The position numbers were made by a program, and so were the translations under genes. The notes beneath the pieces are model-generated. The model was given only the letters and a program-made list of their open reading frames with translations. It was not told where the DNA came from and ran no database searches. From Methylobacteriaceae bacterium (GTDB taxonomy: Bacteria > Pseudomonadota > Alphaproteobacteria > Rhizobiales > Beijerinckiaceae), in NCBI GenBank assembly GCA_020638135.1, contig JACKJE010000001.1:124001-188000 (forward strand): a stretch of 64,000 bases of DNA, given 5' to 3'. Shown one piece after another: positions 37,629-46,844 of this stretch (positions are counted from its first letter, which is position 1; every line of letters begins with the position of its first letter).

Positions 37629-38633
37629 CTTCAGCACTTGCACGAGGCCCTGCGCGACATTGTAGCCGTAGACGATATTGGCGTTCGTCTTGTCGGCGCC
37701 GGGCATGTACTTGTCGACGAAGGCCGACCAGTTCTTGAAGCCGGCGTCGTTCTTCCATTGCGGATCGGTCGGATCCTTCAGGTAACCGGTCGAGATGATG
37801 CCTTGCGAGTTCTCGAAGCCGGCCGGCTTCAGCACAGCGCCCACCGAGGCCGAGACGTTGTTGAGGAAGTGCAGCGGCTTCCACTTCATTTCCGCCGACT
37901 TCTTGATCGCCATGGCCGCGAATTTCGGCGTGGTGATGTTGAAGAACGTGTCGGCGCCCGACGCCTGCAGACGCGTCATCTGCGAGTCGATCGTCGGATC
38001 GGAGACTTCGTAGGACAGCGTCATGACCGGCTTGATCTTGCCGCCGAGCCCGTCCATGAAGCCCTTGAGATAGTCTTTGCCGTAATCGTCGTTCTGATAG
38101 AGGATCGCGATCTTGGCCTTCGGCTTGTTCTTCAGGATGTAATGGGCGTAGATGACGCCTTCGCCCTGATAGTTCGGCTGCCAGCCCATCGTCCACGGGA
38201 AGTGCTTCGGGTCGTTCCACTTGGTCGCGCCGGTCGCGACGAACAGCTGCGGCGTCTTCTTCGCATTCATATATTTCTGGATCGCCGTGTTCGGCGGCGT
38301 GCCCAGCGAGTTGAAGATCATCAGCACATTGTCGCTCTCGACGAGCTTGCGCGCCTGCTCGACCGTCTTGGGCGGGCTGTAGCCGTCGTCATACGAGATG
38401 AAATTGATCTTGCGGCCGTTGATGCCGCCTTTCTCGTTGATCATGTTGATATAGGCGGCTTCGGTCTTGCCGATGACGCCGTAGGCGGACGCCGGCCCGC
38501 TGTAGGGCATGATATTGCCGATCTTGATTTCGGTGTCGGTGACGCCAGGCCCGTATTTCTTCTCGGCCTGCGCGACGCTCGCCGTGCTGACAGCGACAGC
38601 CGCCGCCAGCAGGATCTTGACGTTTCTTTGCAT
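37629..38633 (-). pseudogene. 5' part of disrupted branched-chain amino-acid-type ABC binding protein gene
   Basis: The ATG at 38633 follows GGAGGAAAAC. It encodes a signal peptide (NVKILLAAAVAVSTASVAQA) and ~335 residues of a LivK-type periplasmic binding protein (GPGVTDTEIKIGNIMPYSGP, later ILYQNDDYGKDYLKGFMDG). The frame stops matching after GLVQVLK, where foreign sequence (DIFSVVGG) begins. The 3' fragment at 35132-35341 resumes at exactly the next residues, and CTTCAGC is present at both break points. If translated, the product would lack ~70 residues of the second lobe. Confidence 0.88.
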
Positions 38634-38748
38634 GCGTTTTCCTCCCTCTGCATTTGGATTCGTTTGGCCGACGAATCGGTGAACACCCTCTCTCCGCTTC
38701 CGATCGGGCGTCTTTGTGCGCCACTCGTCGGAGTTTCCGATCGAAAAT

Positions 38749-38773
38749 GCGGGGCGACGAAACGCCGCCCCGC
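38749..38773 (-). terminator. Hairpin between the two binding-protein genes
   Basis: GCGGGGCG and CGCCCCGC form an 8-bp stem just after the stop of the upstream (intact) binding-protein gene on the minus strand. It lacks a long T-run, so it may act as a partial terminator or an mRNA-stabilising structure. Confidence 0.5.
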
Positions 38774-38779
38774 AATATC

Positions 38780-39988
38780 TTACTTCTTCTCGGCGCTGTA
38801 GATTTCGCCGAACAGCTCCCAGCTGTCGCCTTTGAACCTTTCGAGCTGCTCCTGCTGGATCGGCGCGAAGTCGTCGGCGCTGGTGTTGATCTTGATGCCG
38901 GGCAGCAGCATTTCCTGCTCGACATTCTTGAGCGAAGCCGCCTGCTTCATCACGTTCTCGCGCGTGAGATTGTCGCCGCACTGCTTGAGCACCTGAACCA
39001 GCGTCTGCGCGTCATTGTAGCCGGTGACGATGCCGCCGTCGGCCTTGTTGGCGCCGGGCAGATACTTGTCGACGAAGGCGTTCCACTTCTTGACGCCGGC
39101 GTCGTCCTTCCACTGCGGATCGTTCGGATCCTTCATATACGCGGTCGAGATGATGCCCTGCGAGTTCTCGAACCCTGCCGGCTTCAGCACCGTGCCGATC
39201 GAAGCCGACACGTTGTTGAGGAAGTGCAGCGGCTTCCATTTCATCTCGGCGGACTTCTTGATCGCCATGGCCGCGAATTTCGGCGTGGTGATGTTGAAGA
39301 ACGTGTCGGCGCCCGACGCCTGCAGACGCGTCATCTGCGAGTCGATCGTCGGATCGGCGACTTCATAGGACAGCGTCACGACCGGCTTGATCTTGCCGCC
39401 GAGCCCATCCATGAAGCCCTTCAGATAGTCCTTACCGTAATCGTCGTTCTGGTAGAGGATGCCGATCTTGGCGTCCGGCTTGTTCTTGAGAATGTACTTC
39501 GCGTAGATCTGGCCCTCGGCCTGATAGTTCGGCTGCCAGCCCATCGTCCACGGGAAGTGCTTCGGATCGTTCCACTTGGTGGCGCCCGTCGCCAGGAAGA
39601 GGTGCGGCACCTTCTTCATGTTCATGTATTTGTGGATCGCCGAGTTCGGCGGTGTGCCGAGCGGAGAGAAGATCAGCAGGACATTGTCGCTCTCGACGAG
39701 CTTGCGCGCCTGCTCCACCGTCTTCGGCGGGCTGTAGGCGTCGTCGTAGGAGATGAAGTTGATCTTGCGACCGTTGATTCCGCCCTGATCGTTGATCATC
39801 TTGAAATAGGCGGCCTGCGTCTTGCCGATGATCCCGTAGGCGGAGGCAGGACCGCTGTAGGGCATGATGTTGCCGATCTTGATCTCTGTGTCGGTAACGC
39901 CCGGTCCATACGCCTTCTCCGCGAATGCAGCGGTCGCAAGGCCCGCGCTCGCGAATACCGTGGCGAGCGCCAGCTTCATCGATTTCAT
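38780..39988 (-). CDS. Branched-chain amino-acid-type ABC transporter substrate-binding protein
   Basis: This intact 402-residue LivK-type periplasmic binding protein has signal peptide MKLALATVFASAGLATAAFA. The Peripla_BP_6 fold shows AYGPGVTDTEIKIGNIMPYS, FISYDDAYSPPKTVEQARK and ILYQNDDYGKDYLKGFMDG. The ATG at 39988 is chosen because AGGGAG lies 6 bases upstream. It is ~85% similar to the disrupted copy just downstream, a tandem duplication. No permease or ATPase gene is next to it, so partners must be elsewhere; the ligand is unknown. Confidence 0.92.
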   Translation of the reverse strand: MKSMKLALATVFASAGLATAAFAEKAYGPGVTDTEIKIGNIMPYSGPASAYGIIGKTQAAYFKMINDQGGINGRKINFISYDDAYSPPKTVEQARKLVESDNVLLIFSPLGTPPNSAIHKYMNMKKVPHLFLATGATKWNDPKHFPWTMGWQPNYQAEGQIYAKYILKNKPDAKIGILYQNDDYGKDYLKGFMDGLGGKIKPVVTLSYEVADPTIDSQMTRLQASGADTFFNITTPKFAAMAIKKSAEMKWKPLHFLNNVSASIGTVLKPAGFENSQGIISTAYMKDPNDPQWKDDAGVKKWNAFVDKYLPGANKADGGIVTGYNDAQTLVQVLKQCGDNLTRENVMKQAASLKNVEQEMLLPGIKINTSADDFAPIQQEQLERFKGDSWELFGEIYSAEKK

Positions 39989-40077
39989 ATGCATCTCCCT
40001 TTGTTCGACCGCACTGCGAAACTGACTTGCTGCGATCGATCCCGCCACGATGGTCAGGTCTCGGAAATGCTAGCGAT

Positions 40078-40764
40078 TTATCGCGCCGTGTCACGTTGCA
40101 GTGCGAAAGATGCGAGAACATCCTTACCTGCGGCTCGCGCATGGCGCGGCCAGGCAAAAAAGTCGCCGCGGGCTTCGACCGCCGCCTGAAGCATGGAGCG
40201 ATAAGCCGTGCGCGGAACTGCGATTGCGCCGAGCGTGGCCAGGTGCGGCGTCACGAATTGCGTGTCGAGCAGCCGATAGCCGCCCGCGCGCAGCCGCGCC
40301 GCCAGATGGACCAGCGCGACTTTAGAGGCGTCGCGCTCGATGTGGAACATGCTTTCGCCGAAGAAAGCCGCGCCCAGCGACAGGCCGTACAGGCCGCCGA
40401 CCAGAACGCCGCCGCGCCGGCACTCCACCGTGTGTACGAAGCCCGCGTCGAACAGGTCGCGATAGAGTCGCCGGATCGGCGCGTTGATCCAGGTCGTCTC
40501 GCGCGTGCTCCCGGCGCTTGCGCAGCCATCGATAACCGCGTCGAAATCGTCGTCGACCGAGACGTCGAAGACGTCGGCGCGCACCGTCTTGGCGAGGCTG
40601 CGCGAAATTTTCAGCTCGTCGAGTGGAAAGACGCCGCGCTCCTCCGGCTCGACCCAGTAGAGCCGGTCGTCGTCCGCCTTCTCGCCCATCGGAAAAAGGC
40701 CGATCGAATAGGCGCGCAGGACAATGTCCGGCGTGATCTCGGGCAAGGGTGAGACGCGCGACAT
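40078..40764 (-). CDS. aat: Leucyl/phenylalanyl-tRNA-protein transferase
   Basis: Aat adds Leu or Phe to the N-terminus of proteins carrying basic residues, marking them for ClpS-ClpAP degradation. The family motifs YSIGLFPMGE, WVEPEERGVFPLD, GVLVGGLYGLSLGAAFFGESMF and LLDTQFVTPHLATLGA are present, the last two being split as expected. It has 228 residues. It ends the aroQ-accB-accC-tauE-aat run on the minus strand. Confidence 0.95.
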   Translation of the reverse strand: MSRVSPLPEITPDIVLRAYSIGLFPMGEKADDDRLYWVEPEERGVFPLDELKISRSLAKTVRADVFDVSVDDDFDAVIDGCASAGSTRETTWINAPIRRLYRDLFDAGFVHTVECRRGGVLVGGLYGLSLGAAFFGESMFHIERDASKVALVHLAARLRAGGYRLLDTQFVTPHLATLGAIAVPRTAYRSMLQAAVEARGDFFAWPRHARAAGKDVLASFALQRDTAR

Positions 40765-40806
40765 GGTGGAAAGGTGGTCTTGCCGGCGTCGCCGGTCAAG
40801 GCGCGT

Positions 40807-41568
40807 TCAGCCGAACGTCTTCCAGAACATCAGGCCGGTGATGACCGCGTTGAGGCAGGAGATGGCGATGCGCGCCTTCGCAGGGTCGAGCTTGCGGGCC
40901 AGGCGTGCGGCGAAATAGCCCCCGGCGATGGCGCCGACCAGCATGGCCGCCATCTGCTTCCAGTAGATGAGCCCGCCGACGATGAACAGGGTCGAGGCGG
41001 TCGCATTCATCGCCGCGTTCAAGAGGTTGCGCGCAGGCTGGATCGCCGCCAGGCTCGACGTCGTCAGCAGGCTCCAGGTCGCCATCATCATGATGCCGAC
41101 GGCGCCGCCGAAATAGCCGCCGTAGACGCCCAGGATGAACTGGAAGACCAGCACCATCCGCGGCGAGATGTGCACGCGCTGGCGCAGCCATTCGCCGGCC
41201 TGCCGTCCGAAGGCGAAGACGACGGTTCCAAAGGCGAGCAGGAAGGGCACGATGAAGTCGAACACGCGTTGCGGCGTGTTCATCAGCAACAGCGCGCCAC
41301 AAGCGCCGCCGACGACCGAGACGATCGCCATCGCCTTCATCGACACGCCCTCGAAACCCTTGAAGTCGTGGCGATAGGCATAGGCGCTGGCGAGCGCGCT
41401 CGGCACGAGCGCGACCGTGCTTGTCGCGTTGGCGTTGACCGAGGGCACGCCGGCCGCCACCAGCGCCGGCAAGGTGACGAAGGAGCCGCCGCCGGCGATC
41501 GCATTCATCGAGCCGCCGATCAGGCCGGCAATCGCGGCGATCGCAAGGGGGAGCGTCGCATCCGCCAT
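40807..41568 (-). CDS. TauE/SafE family permease
   Basis: This 253-residue membrane protein has about 8 hydrophobic segments and the TauE/SafE repeats GGSMNAIAGGGSFVTLPALV and GVYGGYFGGAVGIMMMA. It lies between accC and aat, spaced 6 and 42 bases, so it is probably co-transcribed. The exported anion is unknown. It is a different subgroup from the sulfate-operon copy at 4629-5402. Confidence 0.88.
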   Translation of the reverse strand: MADATLPLAIAAIAGLIGGSMNAIAGGGSFVTLPALVAAGVPSVNANATSTVALVPSALASAYAYRHDFKGFEGVSMKAMAIVSVVGGACGALLLMNTPQRVFDFIVPFLLAFGTVVFAFGRQAGEWLRQRVHISPRMVLVFQFILGVYGGYFGGAVGIMMMATWSLLTTSSLAAIQPARNLLNAAMNATASTLFIVGGLIYWKQMAAMLVGAIAGGYFAARLARKLDPAKARIAISCLNAVITGLMFWKTFG

Positions 41569-41574
41569 CGCGCG

Positions 41575-42933
41575 CTAGCCGTTCACGTCCATCCCGCCGG
41601 TCGCGAGGAAATGCTCGAGCCAGTGGATGTCGTAGAGGCCGTTCTGCACGTCGGGATTGCGCACCAGCGTCCGGAACAGCGGCAGCGTCGTGTCGATGCC
41701 GTCGACGATGAATTCGTCGAGCGCGCGCCGCAGGCGCATCAGCGCCTCGTTGCGCGTGCGGCCATGCACGATCAGCTTGCCGACCAGCGAGTCGTAATTC
41801 GGCGGGATCACATATCCCTGGTAGACCGCGCTGTCGACGCGCACGCCGACGCCGCCCGGCGGATGAAAATGCGCGATCTTGCCGGGCGAAGGCCGGAAAG
41901 TCGCCGGATGCTCGGCGTTCACGCGGCACTCGATCGCGTGGCCGAAGAAACGCACTTCGTCCTGGACCATCGACACGGGCGCGCCGGCAGCGATCCTGAT
42001 CTGCGCCGAGACGAGGTCGAGGCCGGTAATCATCTCCGTGACGGGATGCTCGACCTGGATGCGCGTGTTCATCTCGATGAAATAGAAGCGTCCGTCCTCG
42101 TAGAGAAATTCGATCGTGCCCGCGCCCGCATATTGCAGCTCGCGCATCGCCTTGGCGCAGATTTCGCCGATCTCGGCGCGCTGCTCGGCGTTGAGCGCGG
42201 GCGAGGGGCTTTCTTCCAGCACTTTCTGGTGGCGGCGTTGCAGCGAACAGTCGCGCTCGCCGAGATGAATGGCGCCGCCATTGCCGTCGCCGAGTATCTG
42301 CACCTCGATATGGCGGGGCTTTTCCAGGTATTTTTCGAGATAGACGGCGTCGTCGCCGAACGCGGCCTTGGCCTCGGTCTTCGCCGTGGCGATGGCGTGT
42401 TCGAGGTCGGCCTCGGAGCGGGCGACCTTCATGCCGCGTCCGCCGCCGCCAGCCGCGGCTTTCACCAGCACGGGATAGCCGATGTCGCGCGCGATCTTCA
42501 GCGCTTCTTCCGTATCGGCCACGCCGCCTTCGGAGCCCGGCACACAGGGAATGCCGAGCCGACGCGCCGTGCGCTTGGCCTCGATCTTGTCGCCCATGAT
42601 GCGGATGTGCTCGGCCTTCGGGCCGATGAAAGCGATATTGTGATCGCCGAGGATTTCGGCGAAACGCGCATTCTCCGAGAGAAAGCCGTAGCCCGGATGG
42701 AGGGCGTCGGCGCCGGTGATCTCGCAGGCGGCGAGCAGCGCGGGCACGTTGAGATAGGAATCGCGCGCCGGCGGCGGGCCGATGCAAACGGATTCGTCGG
42801 CGAGCCGCACATGCATCGCATTGGCGTCTGCGGTCGAATAGACGGCGACCGTGGCGATGCCGAGCTCCTTCGCCGCGCGAAGGATGCGCAGGGCGATCTC
42901 GCCGCGATTTGCGATCAGGATCTTGTCGAACAT
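41575..42933 (-). CDS. accC: Acetyl-CoA carboxylase biotin carboxylase subunit
   Basis: AccC carboxylates biotin on AccB with ATP and bicarbonate, the first step of fatty acid synthesis. ATP-grasp motifs VLVKAAAGGGGRGMKVARSE and MNTRIQVEHPVTEMITG are present, and the N-terminus begins FDKILIANRGEIALRILRAA. The 452 residues match AccC. It follows accB with a 4-base gap. Confidence 0.97.
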   Translation of the reverse strand: MFDKILIANRGEIALRILRAAKELGIATVAVYSTADANAMHVRLADESVCIGPPPARDSYLNVPALLAACEITGADALHPGYGFLSENARFAEILGDHNIAFIGPKAEHIRIMGDKIEAKRTARRLGIPCVPGSEGGVADTEEALKIARDIGYPVLVKAAAGGGGRGMKVARSEADLEHAIATAKTEAKAAFGDDAVYLEKYLEKPRHIEVQILGDGNGGAIHLGERDCSLQRRHQKVLEESPSPALNAEQRAEIGEICAKAMRELQYAGAGTIEFLYEDGRFYFIEMNTRIQVEHPVTEMITGLDLVSAQIRIAAGAPVSMVQDEVRFFGHAIECRVNAEHPATFRPSPGKIAHFHPPGGVGVRVDSAVYQGYVIPPNYDSLVGKLIVHGRTRNEALMRLRRALDEFIVDGIDTTLPLFRTLVRNPDVQNGLYDIHWLEHFLATGGMDVNG

Positions 42934-42937
42934 CGGA

Positions 42938-43468
42938 TCACTCGATGATGACGAGCGTCTGGTCGTATTCGACGGGCTGGCCGTCCTCGACGAAAATGGC
43001 GGTGACGGTGCCGCCCTTGGGCGCGACGATTTCGTTGAAGGTCTTCATCGCTTCCACCAGCAGCAGCTTGTCGCCGCTCTTGACCACGGCGCCGATGTCG
43101 ACGAACGCGGCGGAATCGGGATTGGGGCGACGATAGGCGGTGCCGACCATCGGCGATTTCACCGCGCCGGGGTGGCTCGCCGGCGCGGCGGCGGCGGCCG
43201 GAGCGGCAGGGGCGGCAGGCGCGACGACGGGCGCCGGCGCAGCCACGGGAGCGGCGATGGCAGCCGGCGCAGCTGCTACGGCATACCGCGTCTCGCGCGC
43301 CACGCGGATGCGCAGGTCGCCCTTTTCGACTTCGATCTCGGTCAGGTCCGTCCCGGCCAACAGGCCGGCCAGTTCGCGCACCAGCCCGGCGTCGACGCCG
43401 GAAGCGGACGCGGCCGGGCGCGCCGGCGCGGCGGGTCTGGCGGATTTGGCGGCAGGCTTTTTCGTCAT
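42938..43468 (-). CDS. accB: Biotin carboxyl carrier protein of acetyl-CoA carboxylase
   Basis: The ~176-residue carrier has a C-terminal biotinyl domain with the modified lysine in VEAMKTFNEI. The central Ala/Pro-rich linker (PVAAPAPVVAPAAPAAPAA) is long, as in many alphaproteobacteria. The N-terminus is lysine- and alanine-rich. The ATG at 43468 (MTKKPAAKS) is chosen; the frame stays open upstream into aroQ. It sits between aroQ and accC. Confidence 0.95.
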   Translation of the reverse strand: MTKKPAAKSARPAAPARPAASASGVDAGLVRELAGLLAGTDLTEIEVEKGDLRIRVARETRYAVAAAPAAIAAPVAAPAPVVAPAAPAAPAAAAAPASHPGAVKSPMVGTAYRRPNPDSAAFVDIGAVVKSGDKLLLVEAMKTFNEIVAPKGGTVTAIFVEDGQPVEYDQTLVIIE

Positions 43469-43478
43469 GGGTTCTCGC

Positions 43479-43910
43479 TCATTGCGACGGGAAGAGGGAT
43501 TGCAGCGCAAGCTCGTATGAGCGCGCGCCGAATCCGAGAATGACGCCCCTGGCGACGGGCGAAATGTAGGAATGATGCCGGAAGTCTTCGCGGGCGTGCG
43601 TGTTGGACAGGTGGACTTCCACAACATCGGCCTTGGCGCCGCGGATCGCATCATGAATGGCGATCGACGTGTGCGTATAGGCGCCGGCGTTCAGGATGAC
43701 CGGCGCGCCGGCCTGGCCGGCCTCCTGGATCCAGCTGACGAGGTCGCCCTCGTTGTTGGACTGCCGGAACACGAGTTCGACGCCCTGGCCGTCCGCAAGC
43801 GCGCGCAGGCGCTTCTCGATGTCGGCCAGCGTCGCCGCGCCATAGGTCGCCGGTTCGCGCGCGCCGAGCAGGTTGAGATTGGGGCCGTTGAGAACGTAGA
43901 CAGTCGTCAT
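43479..43910 (-). CDS. aroQ: Type II 3-dehydroquinate dehydratase
   Basis: This small cytoplasmic enzyme converts 3-dehydroquinate to 3-dehydroshikimate. It shows YVLNGPNLNLLGAREP, RQSNNEGDLVSWIQEA, ILNAGAYTHTSIAIHDA and EVHLSNTHAREDFRHHS. The 143-residue length is standard. It precedes accB by 11 bases in an order conserved across alphaproteobacteria. Confidence 0.97.
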   Translation of the reverse strand: MTTVYVLNGPNLNLLGAREPATYGAATLADIEKRLRALADGQGVELVFRQSNNEGDLVSWIQEAGQAGAPVILNAGAYTHTSIAIHDAIRGAKADVVEVHLSNTHAREDFRHHSYISPVARGVILGFGARSYELALQSLFPSQ

Positions 43911-44101
43911 CGGAGATTCCGGCGGACTTTCAGGTCCGGGCCGGTGTTCTAGCCGGCTTGGCGGGGCAGGGGAAGGGCCTGCGCGCCAGACGGCTCCATC
44001 CGGTCCGAAGGTCGAAATTCCCCCAATCGGCTCCGTTGTTTGTATCTCGGCAAGGTCTTGTCGCTAGTGTGAGCGCGATTTACCCAGCCGAAGGATGGTA
44101 C

Positions 44102-44878
44102 GTGGCGGCAGCAGCCTCGCTCATATCAAGGCCCGATTTCCTCCAGGCGATCGACCGGCGTGACTTGTCGGTCGTGTTCCAGCCGCAGCTGACCGCCGAT
44201 GGACAGTCGGTCCCCAGCGTCGAAGCGCTGCTGCGCTGGCGGCGGCCCGACGGCTCGTTCATTGGCGCCGAGAACGCCGTCGCCTTCGCCCAAAGCGCCG
44301 GCCTGATCGATGTGCTGGGTCTCTACGTCCTCGAGCAGGCCTGCTCGGCCGCGCGCGAATGGTCGGGCGTCACGCTGGCGGTCAATATTTCACCGACCCA
44401 TTTCGCCAAGCCGAACTTCGCCGAAGACGTCGCCCGAGTTCTGGATGTGACCTGGTTCCCCGCGAACCGGCTCGAGATCGAGATCATCGAGAGCGCCGCT
44501 TTCGAAAATCCCGAGCACGCCAGCCGGCAGATCGAGAAACTGCATGCGATCGGCGCGCGCGTCGCGATGGACGACTTCGGCACCGGTTATTCGAGCCTTT
44601 CGCTCCTGCAGCGCTTGCCATTCGACAAGGTCAAGATCGACAAGAGCTTCATCGACGGCATTCCGGCGACGCGATCCGTCGCCATTCTCCACGCCATGAT
44701 CGCGCTCGTGCGCGCGCTGGGCATGAAAGTGACCGCCGAAGGCGTCGAGACGGTCGAGCAGCAGCGTTTTCTCAAGGCGGCCGGCTGCCACTATCTGCAG
44801 GGTTATCTCTACGCGCGCCCGCTGCCTGCGGACTCCATCCCGGCCTTTCTCGCCAAATATCAGCCCGCGCCGCGCTGA
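44102..44878 (+). CDS. EAL-domain cyclic-di-GMP phosphodiesterase
   Basis: This stand-alone EAL domain hydrolyses cyclic di-GMP. The key residues look complete: VEALLRWR, LAVNISPTHF, EIEIIESAAF, MDDFGTGYSSLSLL, KVKIDKSFI, AEGVET and LQGYLYARPL. At ~258 residues there is no sensor or GGDEF domain. A GTG at 44102 after AAGGATG is chosen; an ATG at 43958 would add ~48 residues with no homology. It is convergent with the TadG-like gene downstream. Confidence 0.9.
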   Translation: MAAAASLISRPDFLQAIDRRDLSVVFQPQLTADGQSVPSVEALLRWRRPDGSFIGAENAVAFAQSAGLIDVLGLYVLEQACSAAREWSGVTLAVNISPTHFAKPNFAEDVARVLDVTWFPANRLEIEIIESAAFENPEHASRQIEKLHAIGARVAMDDFGTGYSSLSLLQRLPFDKVKIDKSFIDGIPATRSVAILHAMIALVRALGMKVTAEGVETVEQQRFLKAAGCHYLQGYLYARPLPADSIPAFLAKYQPAPR

Positions 44879-44885
44879 CTGGCTC

Positions 44886-46271
44886 TTATTGCGAGAGATA
44901 GACTGTCGCGTTCTTCGGGCCGACCCCCTGCGGCACTGGAACTGCGGTCGCCGAATAATTCGTATTGAGGACCAGCTCCGGCCCGCCGTAGAGCAGAAGC
45001 GCATTGGCGACGATGATCGTGTAGGCCGACTGGTCGGCGACGGGCGCGGTCGAGGCGACGCCGAGAAAGCCGCGCGACAGGTAGATCGTGCCGAGCAGGT
45101 TGCGCGCGTCGTTCGACAGGATGGCGTGCAACGCGCCCTTCGGCAGGGCGCGGTCCTCGAAGAACAGGACGCCCGCCATTTCTCCGGTGGCCGCCGCCGA
45201 CAGCGAGATGTGCGTGTCCGTGCCGAAATAGACGTTCGGGAACGCGCTCCACGCGACCGGCGCGGTCGCGGTCAGATAGAAACCGACGCCGTTGCCGTTG
45301 ACCGTCGAAGCGGAGTCGACGATGAACGAACCGTCCTTGATCACATAGACGCCGGGCAACAAGGTGACGATCGCGCCGTTGCTGATGTGCAATCCGCCGC
45401 AATAGACGCCCGGCGTCAGCGAAGGGGCGCCGCCACTGACCTTGAGGTTCGTGTAAGTGCAGCCGCCGGGCACACTCGGGGTCGGCAGGCTCTGGAGCGG
45501 ATCTGCCGCCGCCGGGCTGTCCGTGCCGGGCGTCGTGGAATAGTTGACGTTGATTGCGCCTGTATATCCGCCGCCCGACTGGATGCTGCGCGCGGACAGT
45601 TTTGCCGTGTCGTAGACCGAGATGCTGTATGGCTTCGGCAGATTGGTGCTGACAAAGCAATTGGGCGCGGTCACCTTGGCGCCCTTGATCATGAGCAGGC
45701 CCGGGTTAGGCAGAAGGGCGACGTCGATCGCGAGCAAAGAAAGCGTCAATTTGCCTTTGGCGTCGAGCGTGGGATTTGGAACAGAGGCGAGTTTCGGGTC
45801 GGTGGTCGCGAGCGAGGCGACGCACAATGGCGCGCCCCCCGATACTTTTGCGGTGGCCGTCGCCGTAACCCGGGCCGTGGGCTTGCCGACCATCGCGCCG
45901 AACCGCGTCGGCAGGTCCTGCGTCAGCGTGACGGTCACGCTCGTCATGCCGGTGGGGACGGACGTTGCGGCCCTGATGCTGGCGCCATGCGCGTTGGCCG
46001 CCACGATATTGGAGACAACGGCGGAAATGCTGCTCTGTGTGGCGTTGCCGAGGCGGGTGGCCTGCGCGCCGCCGAGCGCGGCATTGTCGGCGATCGACTG
46101 GAGCGAATGCTTGCCCGAAGTCGTGGCCGCATAGTCGATGGTCGCGCCCATGGCGACGAGAAACACCGGGGCGACGAGGGAGAAGATGACGGCGACGTTT
46201 CCGCCTGTATGTCTGGCGAGAGCCGTCCAGCAACGCGCGAGGGAACGAAGACGAGATGCGCTGCTGGTCAT
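44886..46271 (-). CDS. TadG-like protein with N-terminal pilus-assembly segment and beta-rich C-terminal region
   Basis: The 461-residue protein begins with a TadE/G-type segment (GGNVAVIFSLVAPVFLVAMG), a single membrane anchor typical of Flp/Tad pilus assembly proteins. After ~200 residues there is a large Gly/Val/Thr-rich region with short strands (GVYCGGLHISNGAIVTLLPG, NLLGTIYLSRGFLGV) that may form a beta-helix or similar surface fold. A von Willebrand domain, usual in full TadG, is not seen. Its start overlaps the response regulator stop by 4 bases. The paralogue is at 46845-48161. Confidence 0.8.
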   Translation of the reverse strand: MTSSASRLRSLARCWTALARHTGGNVAVIFSLVAPVFLVAMGATIDYAATTSGKHSLQSIADNAALGGAQATRLGNATQSSISAVVSNIVAANAHGASIRAATSVPTGMTSVTVTLTQDLPTRFGAMVGKPTARVTATATAKVSGGAPLCVASLATTDPKLASVPNPTLDAKGKLTLSLLAIDVALLPNPGLLMIKGAKVTAPNCFVSTNLPKPYSISVYDTAKLSARSIQSGGGYTGAINVNYSTTPGTDSPAAADPLQSLPTPSVPGGCTYTNLKVSGGAPSLTPGVYCGGLHISNGAIVTLLPGVYVIKDGSFIVDSASTVNGNGVGFYLTATAPVAWSAFPNVYFGTDTHISLSAAATGEMAGVLFFEDRALPKGALHAILSNDARNLLGTIYLSRGFLGVASTAPVADQSAYTIIVANALLLYGGPELVLNTNYSATAVPVPQGVGPKNATVYLSQ

Positions 46272-46705
46272 GCCGCCGCGAGCTGTTTCTGCGCACGCAG
46301 CACGTAGCGCAGCTGATAGCTGAGCAGACGCCAGTTCACAGGCTTTGTGACGAACGAGGTTGCGCCCTCGTCATAGGCGCGGTCGATCGACTCCATGTCC
46401 TCGAGCCCTGTCACGATGACGACGGGCAGGTGTCGCAGGGTCGGGTCGTTGCGGATCGCGCGGATCATCTGGAAACCGTTCATGACCGGCATGTCGAGAT
46501 CGACGACGACGAGGTCGAACGGCTCGTTGCGCAACATCGCGAGACCCTCCTCGCCATTCTGCGCCGTCTCGACGCTGGCTGTCGGAGTCGCGAGGTAAAC
46601 GCGCGCGAATTCGCAATGGATCGGATCGTCGTCGACAACCAGGATCCGTACGTTCTCCATGAGAACGTAGGTATAGGCTCGATTTTGGTCGGCGCTGTCG
46701 ATCAC
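46268..46705 (-). CDS. Single-domain response regulator (REC)
   Basis: This ~145-residue protein is essentially one receiver domain: VRILVVDDDPIHCEF, the phosphoacceptor Asp69 in LVVVDLDMPVMNGF, VVIVTGLEDMES and the switch lysine in TSFVTKPVN. There is no output domain, so it likely works as a phospho-relay partner, CheY-like. A GTG at 46705 preceded by GAGGAG is chosen; ATG at 46660 lacks a site. It lies between two TadG-like genes and opposite a hybrid kinase, which is its probable phosphate source. Confidence 0.85.
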   Translation of the reverse strand: MIDSADQNRAYTYVLMENVRILVVDDDPIHCEFARVYLATPTASVETAQNGEEGLAMLRNEPFDLVVVDLDMPVMNGFQMIRAIRNDPTLRHLPVVIVTGLEDMESIDRAYDEGATSFVTKPVNWRLLSYQLRYVLRAQKQLAAA

Positions 46706-46844
46706 GTTCGGCTCCTCGGGCGCCAAACCTAGGAGCGAAAAGCGAAGCAAGGCTTAATCAGGCCGCCGATTCCCTTGACGCCGCGGCAGGGTATGTGGCC
46801 GACGCTCGGGATTCGATACAGATCGGTTAAAAATTTATTGCTCG

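Noticed and set aside
40774..42948. Open plus-strand frame of 724 codons
   Set aside because: Antisense to tauE and accC, both of which are unmistakable on the minus strand.
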